In this document: positions 1 through 7,672 of the stretch, piece after piece
Position numbering within the stretch: position 1 is the stretch's first letter
Layout of the letters: every line of letters starts with the position of its first letter
DNA from: Chryseosolibacter sp964532595
Lineage (GTDB): Bacteria; Bacteroidota; Bacteroidia; Cytophagales; Cyclobacteriaceae
Direction of reading: 5' to 3'
NCBI GenBank assembly: GCA_964532595.1
Contig: CAZHIQ010000009.1
Location: forward strand, 1 to 64,000
Length of the DNA stretch: 64,000 nucleotides
Made by a program: the position numbers and the translations under genes
Notes under the pieces: generated by a model
The model's database searches: none
Seen by the model: the letters and a program-made list of their open reading frames with translations, nothing else
What the model was told of the DNA's origin: nothing

Positions 1-213
1 TCCAGCCTCCGCTGTAACATGATAATCAACGGTGAGCAATGAGTCCTTCCTGACATATAAATTAACCAAGCTACCCTCAACGGTTATGCCGGGTACGTCT
101 AGAGAAACTGACGGCTTTGCAACCGAAGGTTCGGGTGCTGCGTCATCATCTTTACATCCAGTTACGCATACAAAAAGAAGCAGAACCGTTAAACATAATA
201 CTGATCGTTTCAT
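1..213 (-). CDS. Stalk-type surface lipoprotein, N-terminal part (cut by window edge)
   Basis: The gene begins at the ATG at 213-211 and runs off the left edge after 71 codons without a stop. It shows a lipoprotein signal peptide ending in VTGC with the lipid cysteine at residue 20. The acidic patch CKDDD follows, of the kind that directs lipoproteins to the outer face in Bacteroidota. The conserved stalk domain then starts (PSVSLDVPGITVEG, then a KDS motif), the module seen in nine more genes or fragments to the right. The C-terminal module that would define its type lies outside the window. It follows the 250-1698 gene by 36 bp, so co-transcription is likely. No molecular function is assigned. 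Confidence 0.85.
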   Translation of the reverse strand, partial: MKRSVLCLTVLLLFVCVTGCKDDDAAPEPSVAKPSVSLDVPGITVEGSLVNLYVRKDSLLTVDYHVTAEAG

Positions 214-249
214 TTGTTTTTAAGTTAATTGGACGGGTCTTTTTATTAC

Positions 250-1698
250 TTAAGGGATTAGAATCCCACCTTCAATGAGCTCGTTCGACCCATTGAAAAC
301 AAACAGGTACTTCTGGGAAATTGTCTCGGTTCTTTTCGTCTTGACAATGACCTTAATCTCAGTATCACTCCAAGAGGTCGACGGCATGATGCTCAGTTCC
401 GTACAATCCGCGTAGTCAGGTGCATCGCCTATCTCGACCCGGGCCGGCGAATTCGCCCCTGTCGCCAGATAAATATCATCGTATACCCCTCCCGGATTTA
501 CCAGGCTGTTTCCGAACCATCCGGGTACATTCAACTGATTCCATTGATAAGACGTAGGTGACGTAGCCCCGGCGTTAAATACAGGCTTAATGTGTTCACG
601 GGTGAATGCCGGCGCTGTTTTGGCGCTGAGCCATTGGATCCAGGTATATCCCTTCGCTGCCGGCTCAGCCGGGTCTGCGCGCACCCAGGCAGTCATGCGA
701 TTAAACCCGTCGATGTCAAATAGTTCATCCAGACTGGCCACCCACCCTATGTTGTCAGTGTTCCCAACGATTTGAAGGGCCTTTGCCTGCCCGTTCGTGG
801 GGATACAAAGGTCTGCCAGGCCGTCGTCATGCTTGAAACCATTGTCTGTGTCCATTAGCCACGTCAACTTCCAATGACTCGCCGAACCCCACTCCTCCCT
901 GGTCGGAGCACCAGGAAAATGTTTTCCGGGCGGCACGGCCACCTGGTACGAAAGGAATACCTCTTGAGTGTTGTCAAAAGTCACTTTCAGTTCCGTCCGC
1001 TTACCTCCATACTGGCCAACAGCTGCCAACTCATCCTGCATGGAGTATGAAGTACTCCCTGAATATGCGTAGTCATAAAATCTGGCGATGTAGTTTGACG
1101 ACTTGCCGGTCCATGCGCCAAGCAAAGGTGAATTCAAAGGAATAGGATCATTGTGGGCACCTTCAAAATCATCATACAGGATAACGTTCGGGCCACTTCC
1201 AAATCCAACGCCAGTAATGACTATCTCCTCTCCCTGGCGAACGTTGCCTGTGATTTGAATGTCGCCTTCAACGAGGAAATCACCACCTTTTGAAACCTCG
1301 ATTGAGAGCGTTTCACTCGTGAACAGATCATTTTCATCTGTAACCTGAAGCGCAATTGCTATGGTTTTGTTCGCATAAGGGAACGTCAGCACCAATTCAC
1401 CTGAATATTCATCGAGCCCGGTGGCTTCGGCAACAGTCTCCTCAGTACCGTCTACTTGTTGAACGAACTGTTTGATTGTCGACGACGTGGTCACCGTATA
1501 CGCGACGGTAATCTCGTTTGAATCTTCAATAACCGTAACCGGGATCGTCCCGTCAACGACGGCAAGGCCCGACACGCTGACACTAATGGAAGGCAACACG
1601 GGTTCAACGATGTCAATGTCATCGTCATCATCTTTACAGCTCATAGGAACAACAAGAAACAAAGTAATTGCTGTCACCAGCTTGCGTACATCTATCAT
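250..1698 (-). CDS. Modular surface lipoprotein, stalk plus type A C-terminal module
   Basis: 482 residues. A lipoprotein-like signal peptide ends at Cys21 with an imperfect lipobox (PMSC), followed by CKDDDDD. Residues about 33-138 are the Ig-like stalk shared across the locus. Around 145-170 is an IPT/TIG-like segment (EEIVITGVGFG) leading into YDDFEG. The rest is all-beta and rich in Trp, Tyr and Gly, resembling jelly-roll or concanavalin-like carbohydrate-binding proteins. It ends in a segment with ARVEIGDAPDYADC and a closing beta motif GGILIP. A close paralogue lies immediately upstream at 1750-3189 with a 51-bp gap, so this is a tandem duplicate. Inferred role: surface glycan binding. 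A lyase activity cannot be excluded because no catalytic motif was recognised. Confidence 0.85.
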   Translation of the reverse strand: MIDVRKLVTAITLFLVVPMSCKDDDDDIDIVEPVLPSISVSVSGLAVVDGTIPVTVIEDSNEITVAYTVTTSSTIKQFVQQVDGTEETVAEATGLDEYSGELVLTFPYANKTIAIALQVTDENDLFTSETLSIEVSKGGDFLVEGDIQITGNVRQGEEIVITGVGFGSGPNVILYDDFEGAHNDPIPLNSPLLGAWTGKSSNYIARFYDYAYSGSTSYSMQDELAAVGQYGGKRTELKVTFDNTQEVFLSYQVAVPPGKHFPGAPTREEWGSASHWKLTWLMDTDNGFKHDDGLADLCIPTNGQAKALQIVGNTDNIGWVASLDELFDIDGFNRMTAWVRADPAEPAAKGYTWIQWLSAKTAPAFTREHIKPVFNAGATSPTSYQWNQLNVPGWFGNSLVNPGGVYDDIYLATGANSPARVEIGDAPDYADCTELSIMPSTSWSDTEIKVIVKTKRTETISQKYLFVFNGSNELIEGGILIP

Positions 1699-1749
1699 AG
1701 GACAATTTCGGTTACGGTATCTGCTTCATCTCCTTGACAAGCAAAGCCA

Positions 1750-3189
1750 CTAGGGAATAGCAATCCCCTCCGCTATCAAGTCATTCTGACCATCAAAAAC
1801 AAAAAGGTACTTTCCGGAAATAGTTTCCGTTCCTTTTGTCTTAACAATGACCTTAATCTCCGTGTCACTCCACGACGTCGACGGCATTATGCTAAGCTCA
1901 GTACAGTCTTTATAATCCGGTGCGTCACCGACCTCGACCCGGGCGGCCGCATTAGCCCCTGTCGTCAGATAAACATCATCGTATACACCCCCTGGATTTA
2001 CAAGGCTGTTTCCATACCATCCGGGTACATTCAACTGATTCCATTGATAAGACGTAGGTGACGTAGCCCCAGCGTTGAATACGGGCTTGATATGTTCGCG
2101 GGTAAACGCCGGCGCTGTCTTGGCGCTGAGCCATTGGATCCAGGTATAGCCGGCGGTTTCAGGCGCAGCCGGGTCTGCGCGAACCCAAACAGCCACGCGG
2201 TTGAATCCATCGATGTCAAACAGATCATCCAAACTTCCCACCCATCCGATGTTGTCGGTATTGCCACCGATTTGAAGTCCCTTGGCCTGGCCATTCGTGG
2301 GGATGCAAAGGTCCGCTTTACCGTCGTTTCCACCGAAGCCATTGTCGCCATCCATGAGCCAGGTAATCTTCCAGTGGCTTGCAGCCCCCCACTCTTCCCT
2401 TGTAGGTGCACCAGGGAAATGCTTTCCTGGCGGAACTGCCAGCTGATAAGAAATGAAAACCTCCTGCGTATCATCAAAACGCGCCTTTAATTGCGCGTCC
2501 TTCTTTCCATAGATGGCGGTGGGAGCCAGGTCGTCCTGCATTGAAAACGAAGTACTCCCTGAATAGCTATACTCATGATACCGCGGTTTGTACGTAGTCG
2601 ACATGGCTGCCCATTCTCCGATCAACGGAGACGTCAAAGGAATCAAGTCTTCATGCGCGCCGCCTTCAAAATCATCATACAGTATAACGTTCGGGCCATT
2701 TCCAAATCCAACGCCAGTAATGACAATCTCCTCGCCCTGGCGGACGTTGCCGGTGACCTGGATGTCGCCTTCCACAATAAAAGCACCTCCTGCCGACACC
2801 TGAATAATAATCGATTCAGTAGCGGCCAGTTCATTCACATCACTAACGTTGAATTGAATCGATATTGCGCTGTTCTCATAGGGAACACTAAGCACATGTT
2901 GCCCCGTGTATGATTCCTTTCCGATCGCATCCGCGATGGATTCCTCAGTGCCATCAATTGTAAGGACGAGTTGTTGAATCGTGGACGATGTTGTGATGGT
3001 ATAGTCGATCGTGATGTCGGTCGCATTTTCTACCACCGTAACCGGGATAGCACCGTCTACAATCCCAAGACCGGGAGCCGAAACGGTGATAGAGGGTAAC
3101 TCAAAACTTATACCCGCTTCATCTTCTTTACAGCTAGTAACAACAAACAATAAAACAAATACTGTTACGAACCTTCGTAAATCTTTCAT
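1750..3189 (-). CDS. Modular surface lipoprotein, stalk plus type A C-terminal module (tandem paralogue)
   Basis: 479 residues. The signal peptide ends in VTSC with the lipid cysteine at residue 20, followed by KEDE. The stalk spans about residues 28-134. The type A module closely follows the 250-1698 protein, including EEIVITGVGFG, the PPGKHFPGAPTREEWG segment, WIQWLSAKTAPAFTREHIKP, ARVEVGDAPDY and the final AEGIAIP. Divergence is greatest in the stalk and in the centre of the module, and the C-terminal half is nearly unchanged, which suggests recent duplication or gene conversion there. Upstream, 3235-3300 holds the orphan 3' end of a third type A copy. Likely an outer-face glycan-binding protein, inferred from architecture only. 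Confidence 0.85.
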   Translation of the reverse strand: MKDLRRFVTVFVLLFVVTSCKEDEAGISFELPSITVSAPGLGIVDGAIPVTVVENATDITIDYTITTSSTIQQLVLTIDGTEESIADAIGKESYTGQHVLSVPYENSAISIQFNVSDVNELAATESIIIQVSAGGAFIVEGDIQVTGNVRQGEEIVITGVGFGNGPNVILYDDFEGGAHEDLIPLTSPLIGEWAAMSTTYKPRYHEYSYSGSTSFSMQDDLAPTAIYGKKDAQLKARFDDTQEVFISYQLAVPPGKHFPGAPTREEWGAASHWKITWLMDGDNGFGGNDGKADLCIPTNGQAKGLQIGGNTDNIGWVGSLDDLFDIDGFNRVAVWVRADPAAPETAGYTWIQWLSAKTAPAFTREHIKPVFNAGATSPTSYQWNQLNVPGWYGNSLVNPGGVYDDVYLTTGANAAARVEVGDAPDYKDCTELSIMPSTSWSDTEIKVIVKTKGTETISGKYLFVFDGQNDLIAEGIAIP

Positions 3190-3234
3190 ATCGTGTGTTT
3201 AGATTTAGAATATCTTGTTTTGGATGTGGCGAAA

Positions 3235-3300
3235 TTATCCTTCAGGAATAGCAATCCCCTCCGCTACCAACGTCTCTCCGACTATTACATAAAATGTTTT
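3235..3300 (-). pseudogene. Orphan C-terminal tail of a type A lipoprotein
   Basis: In the gap between two intact genes the minus strand reads KTFYVIVGETLVAEGIAIP-EG followed by TAA at 3237-3235. The stretch VAEGIAIP matches the last residues of the adjacent type A protein (IAEGIAIP), and the preceding FYVIVG aligns with its YLFVFDG. There is no start codon or upstream coding body. The fragment abuts the stop codon of the type D gene at 3299. It looks like the remains of a third type A gene whose body was replaced or deleted by recombination in this array. Confidence 0.7.
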
Positions 3301-4792
3301 AATCCGGAATAAGACTGACGCCCTTCAAGAAGTTCATGTCAGAATCAAACAGCAAAATGCCGGCAGACGCATAGTCGATCTCACCCTGATCCCACAATTT
3401 CAGGGTAATTGTATTGTTGACTTCGTCGCTGCTAACGTATCTCAATGGTACGGCGATAGAGGTCGTTTCAGGGGTTGTTCCGTCTGCTAAGAATATCAGT
3501 ACACCACCGCGTTGGATATACATATCGCTTCTCAGAATTTCGATATCACCTGCGGATTCATTGTTGTTTCCTATATAGTCTTGCCACAATGCCCATCGAC
3601 TGCGTTCGGAGAAGGCGGACTGCACGACGTCATTCTGAACGTCACCACTGGAGTTCTTAGGGGTGTGCACCACCATGGACGTATGGTCATCGTCCAAAAG
3701 GAATGTCCTCGCCAGGCCATCCGTAAGGTCCGGCGTATTCTGTTTCCAAAGCCATCCAAACCGATGAACCAGGCCTTGATGGACTGGTGTGGGTGTACTG
3801 CAGCTCTTCGCTTGATCTCCTTTGTATGATTGCATTCGTGGTCCTGTCCCCGATGGCCTGTTCTCCGTGATGTACGCCGAGTTTGCATCACTCCCAGAGA
3901 GATCCCTGGCTGCACGCACCCGGTCCTGCTTCCACTGGAACGTCGCTCCCGGGTTTATTCCAGCCAGAGCGCGCGTTACCGAATACATAAACGTGAACTC
4001 ACCTGGCCCCAACTCCGAGCCCGAATCCCAGTTTATGGCCCCCGCTCCAGCGGGATTAGCCGCGCCTCCCGGCTTCAGAAGACTGCGTGCCCAACGGTAG
4101 CCCTCATTGTCAACGTGAACGTACCGATGGGTAGGAGTCTCTATCACCCATTCTTCACTTCCAACAGAAATAGTACTTGGGAAAATCGTCCCATCCGTTT
4201 GTTCATACAACCATCCTTCGCCAAAACCCAACCACACAGACTTATCCGGAGGGGTGAGGGTATGCGTGTTACTTGTTAACACGATGAGCTTTTGGTCAGC
4301 CAGCCCTTCAGGGGCGTTCCAGGAAAGCTCAGCGGTACCGCCTGATGCAGGATCCAACGGAACTTCCTCTACAATTAGGGTAATTCCCTTCACTACAATG
4401 GAAAATGACTTAGTGCTTACCTGATCGCTTTCATCAGTCACCTGAAGTTTCACCACAATGGTCTTATCCGCAAACGGAATATCGACAATCAACTGACCAC
4501 TATATTCCGTAAGACCACTCGCATCCGGAATAGGCTCTTCATTATCATCAACTACCTGGATAATCTGAAGAATTTTAGCGGGCGCCGTTATAGCGTAATT
4601 TAATACAATAGCTGAATCTGTCGAGACAGAAACATGAATCACATCATCCGTAAAGGTGAGTCCGGGCGCAGTGACAGTGATGGCGGGCGCTCCGGGATCA
4701 ATTCCATCTTTATCATCCGGGTCTTCGCATGCTATCACGACAACCATGAGTAGCGCGATCATTGGAACAAATACTTTGGGAAGGTTCTTCAT
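3299..4792 (-). CDS. Modular surface lipoprotein, stalk plus type D C-terminal module
   Basis: 497 residues. The lipobox is VIAC with Cys22, then EDPDDKD. The stalk covers about residues 35-140, with the family signature APGLTFTDDVI, STDSAIVLNY and LQVTDESDQ. The C-terminal module is not shared with any other gene in the window. It is beta-rich with aromatic and Gly/Asn segments (VWLGFGEGWLYEQ, RWALWQDYIGNNNES) and ends in ASAGILLFDSDMNFLKGVSL, which is topologically like the ends of the other types. It belongs to the same leftward array. A role in polysaccharide binding or turnover is inferred from context. No enzymatic motif was recognised. Confidence 0.85.
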   Translation of the reverse strand: MKNLPKVFVPMIALLMVVVIACEDPDDKDGIDPGAPAITVTAPGLTFTDDVIHVSVSTDSAIVLNYAITAPAKILQIIQVVDDNEEPIPDASGLTEYSGQLIVDIPFADKTIVVKLQVTDESDQVSTKSFSIVVKGITLIVEEVPLDPASGGTAELSWNAPEGLADQKLIVLTSNTHTLTPPDKSVWLGFGEGWLYEQTDGTIFPSTISVGSEEWVIETPTHRYVHVDNEGYRWARSLLKPGGAANPAGAGAINWDSGSELGPGEFTFMYSVTRALAGINPGATFQWKQDRVRAARDLSGSDANSAYITENRPSGTGPRMQSYKGDQAKSCSTPTPVHQGLVHRFGWLWKQNTPDLTDGLARTFLLDDDHTSMVVHTPKNSSGDVQNDVVQSAFSERSRWALWQDYIGNNNESAGDIEILRSDMYIQRGGVLIFLADGTTPETTSIAVPLRYVSSDEVNNTITLKLWDQGEIDYASAGILLFDSDMNFLKGVSLIPD

Positions 4793-4856
4793 TTTACGGT
4801 CATTTATGGTATCACATCTTCTTATACTTCTCCGTCAGGAGCTGTGCCCGACTCTT

Positions 4857-5246
4857 TCAATCAGCAACTCCTCCACCCAACTCAATCTCAATTAGCAGAT
4901 CATGCGACGACTTTCGATCGCGTTGGTCTTTGACCAGCAGCCTTACAGCGACTAGGCGGCTATCCTGTAAACTCCCTATGGCAGCACTCTCCGGATACTC
5001 GTTGTCCGCGCTGGCAGACAAAATCAACTCCTTACCTTCACCACTTGATTTCACTGAATACTCAACCTGCATACGGGACTCTTTCGATATCTCGATATGC
5101 GGCCCATCCCAGAACCGTCCGACTCCCTGTATCGAAATGAAAACCGAGGACGGCGGTAGGACAATATCCTCTTCATTCTTACAGCCGGCCATCGTTCGGA
5201 AAAACAGGGCGACCGTCATGAGTGTACCGGAAATTCTCGCAAGCAT
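4857..5246 (-). CDS. Stalk-only lipoprotein, probably truncated
   Basis: 129 residues, about a quarter of the usual size in this locus. The signal peptide ends in MAGC with Cys22, followed by KNEED. The rest corresponds only to the Ig-like stalk (ISIQGVGRFWDGPHIEIS to LLIEIELGGG) and then stops. It is the most divergent stalk in the set. It lacks any C-terminal module, and the next 64 bp to the following gene show no remnant of one. It may be a decayed gene whose variable module was lost, or a short lipoprotein that is still expressed. It sits directly to the left of decayed type B and type C fragments, which favours decay. Confidence 0.6.
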   Translation of the reverse strand: MLARISGTLMTVALFFRTMAGCKNEEDIVLPPSSVFISIQGVGRFWDGPHIEISKESRMQVEYSVKSSGEGKELILSASADNEYPESAAIGSLQDSRLVAVRLLVKDQRDRKSSHDLLIEIELGGGVAD

Positions 5247-5304
5247 AGTGTCCTAGTATAGAGTTTAAAGAACAGATACCGTTTCTATGTTGTGTCCAGG
5301 AATC

Positions 5305-5376
5305 CTAGAGCTTGATGATGACCTCGAGATCGTCCGTCTCAACCGTATAGGAATCAATCATTCTCCTATGTCCATT
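5305..5376 (-). pseudogene. Orphan C-terminal tail of a type C lipoprotein
   Basis: The minus strand reads NGHRRMIDSYTVETDDLEVI-IKL and then TAG at 5307-5305. This matches the ends of the two intact type C proteins of the locus: NGRKGLIYFDTYLESLDEWDV in the 19312-20223 protein and the PDDVDIIIKM end of the 14286-15158 protein. No start codon or gene body remains. The fragment lies just downstream of a truncated type B gene, in the same B-then-C order as the complete cassette further right. It is read as the last trace of a type C gene. Confidence 0.65.
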
Positions 5377-5386
5377 ACTTTGTCCT

Positions 5387-5911
5387 CTATTGAAGTTGAA
5401 ACCCTTCCCCTATCTGATTCCCATCCTCATCCTGAACACACACATACGCGCCATGAATAGAGGCAAATGTCCCTTGCCTAAGATACACTTCTATCGTTCC
5501 TTCGGTCCAGGTCTTCGCGGGCAGGTATTCTTTCTCTGTGGCCAAATTGAGATTCGGATTATTCGTCAGCATGACACGCTGTTCGGAATCATCCACCGCC
5601 AGCATGTCGTAGTAAACAGCAAAGCCCGAAGGAACTTCAGATAAATTATGGATCTGATCAACAGCCAACTCTCTCCACTGCCCAGGCTTCTCAGCCGTCC
5701 GCGATATGGTGTTGGCAAGTTCATCAACGAACATCCCATTTCGACGTAGAGAAATACTCGCATCGGCAGCTCCTATCTCGCTTGACGCGATATAGCTAAC
5801 TTCGTCAAGCACCCAGGTACGAACGAATGGCGTATGATACTTCGCATCATTCCAATATTTTGCGGCCGGGCCGGGCGATTGTTCCATCAAGAGCCGGTCA
5901 TATTGATTCAT
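5387..5911 (-). pseudogene. 5'-truncated type B lipoprotein gene
   Basis: 174 codons encode only the C-terminal part of a type B protein, starting at QYDRLLMEQSPGPAAKYW and ending at NQIGEGFQLQ. The two complete relatives (10200-11582 and 15211-16611) are 460 and 466 residues, so roughly the first 290 residues are missing, including signal peptide, stalk and half of the module. An in-frame ATG occurs at the break but no secretion signal. The upstream 53 bp show no rest of the gene. The reading frame is still open, so the deletion may be recent or the fragment may be kept by chance. Confidence 0.75.
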
Positions 5912-5964
5912 AAGTAGATTTAGCTTAATTGATTGTTTATTGAACTGTCTATTTCTTACCCAAT

Positions 5965-7662
5965 CTAGTTGATGGCAACAGATGCGGTTTCATTAATACC
6001 ATCCGCATAGATTAAGTATATTTTTTCTGACAAGGGGTCGAGGTTCCCCAATCGAACCTTGAATTTCACTGTCTGATCATCCCATTCCGCAAGCCGCTGC
6101 AGTTCCACCTTCGTTGAAGCCTCAACTGTTGGAGCATTAGCCAAATAGAATCGCTTGAGCGAATGATCCAGATAGATATCGCTTACATGCGTCTCTTGTG
6201 TGATCTGTGTCTTCGAATCGTTGCCGTTAAAACCAATCATTCCGATGTTCAAGCGCACGCCTGCTGGCAACGTCATTTGGGTTGCATCACCGTCATGGAT
6301 GATCGTTCCATCAAGCCGCGCTGTTGCCCTCTCCGGAGTCAATAGAAACTCCATAAAAACCCATCGCTCCACCATTTGATAACCGGTGGATTTCCATATA
6401 CTACCATCGTACTGCTCAACTCCTGCAGCCGTAAGTAGCGATTGTGTCCAGGAAATGCGTATCGTCGGATTTCCGCCATCTTCACTCCACACACGCAACC
6501 ATTTATTGGAGCCTTCGCCACGAAATACGTCTTCGCCTCCTTTCGTATTGGTTGTAAAAGTGGCCCCTGAAGTTTCTCCAACCACTGCCACGTTATTACC
6601 AAAGCCTGTCGCCCCTATCTCCGGTGCCTTGTTCGACGGGATCATTTCAAATGAAATTCCCTCATCGCTGATGCCGATAATTCGACCTGAAAGACCATTA
6701 CCAGAAACAGTTTCACCGTAGCGCGCACCGGGCTCCGGCCCAATGAACCCTGACGATGAATTCAACGCTACTCCGTTAATATCACGAATGTATCGGTTAT
6801 ACAAGCGGGCGTCATACTTTGACCTTACATGCCACGCAACGTAGATGGACTTATCCCCATTCATCGGGTATGGGCTCTGCGTTCCCGCCTTAGGGTGATG
6901 AAATGTGTTAGAAGAACCAGGCATCCGGTATACTGGTCTTCCTGGCACACGTAGGTTACCCTGCGCTTCAAAGTAAGCGAACCCGCTTCCACCTCGGCCC
7001 GTATACACTTCGTTCGCATTCTCCTTTGTGATGAGAATCGGCTGGCCATGCGTGTAGTCATCGCGCACTGGGTTGCGAACCCCGTTTTCAAAGACGTTGT
7101 CCACTTCATCAAGCAATACGGGAGCCGCTTGAAGCTTTTCACCAAAAGTAAACCCACCGCTCCCGTCTGTGGTAATCGTAACATCTGAATCATCGCTCCA
7201 CGCACGGGTGGTGAAAGCGAGTGCGGAACTACCTCCAGACAAGATTTTAGTTCCCTGTGAGATATAAATCTTGACGGAGACCTCAGAGACTCTGTTCATC
7301 TCGTCGGTTACCTCGATCCCGACGATAAGTTCCTTCTCCTCATATGGAACCGTCACGACCAGCGCTCCGGAATACTCCTTCAAACCTTTCGCCTCCCCTA
7401 CCAATTTCACCACATCGGACACTGACCACTTAAGTTCGCGAATAGCGGCAGAAGTCGTCACGGTATACGATGCGATAACCGATGAATCTCGAGAAACGGA
7501 CAAATAAACTACGTCATCAGTAATGGAAAGTCCCGGTATGGTTAGCGTAGCTGTGGGCGTGTCTGTCTTAGTAGACGCGGGATCGTCATCATCTTTGCAA
7601 CCTATCAGGAGGTATGCGTAGATGAAGATGGGTAAACCAAATATCAAAAGTTTTCGCCTCAT
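5965..7662 (-). CDS. Modular surface lipoprotein, stalk plus type E C-terminal module
   Basis: 565 residues, the longest lipoprotein of the array. The lipobox is LIGC with Cys22 and the acidic patch is KDDDD. The stalk is at about residues 33-137 (IPGLSITDDVVYLSVSRDSS to IEVTDEMNRVS). The following 420 residues are a type seen only once here. They include YVAWHVRSKYDARLYNRYIR, a lamin-G or concanavalin-like stretch (WVFMEFLLTPERATARLDGT) and DIYLDHSLKRFYLANAP, with a last beta domain ending in SVAIN. It sits 10 bp downstream of the beta-helix gene and interrupts the beta-helix/B/C order of its cassette. Carbohydrate binding at the cell surface is inferred. No catalytic residues are claimed. 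Confidence 0.85.
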   Translation of the reverse strand: MRRKLLIFGLPIFIYAYLLIGCKDDDDPASTKTDTPTATLTIPGLSITDDVVYLSVSRDSSVIASYTVTTSAAIRELKWSVSDVVKLVGEAKGLKEYSGALVVTVPYEEKELIVGIEVTDEMNRVSEVSVKIYISQGTKILSGGSSALAFTTRAWSDDSDVTITTDGSGGFTFGEKLQAAPVLLDEVDNVFENGVRNPVRDDYTHGQPILITKENANEVYTGRGGSGFAYFEAQGNLRVPGRPVYRMPGSSNTFHHPKAGTQSPYPMNGDKSIYVAWHVRSKYDARLYNRYIRDINGVALNSSSGFIGPEPGARYGETVSGNGLSGRIIGISDEGISFEMIPSNKAPEIGATGFGNNVAVVGETSGATFTTNTKGGEDVFRGEGSNKWLRVWSEDGGNPTIRISWTQSLLTAAGVEQYDGSIWKSTGYQMVERWVFMEFLLTPERATARLDGTIIHDGDATQMTLPAGVRLNIGMIGFNGNDSKTQITQETHVSDIYLDHSLKRFYLANAPTVEASTKVELQRLAEWDDQTVKFKVRLGNLDPLSEKIYLIYADGINETASVAIN

Positions 7663-7672
7663 AGTAGTCCGA

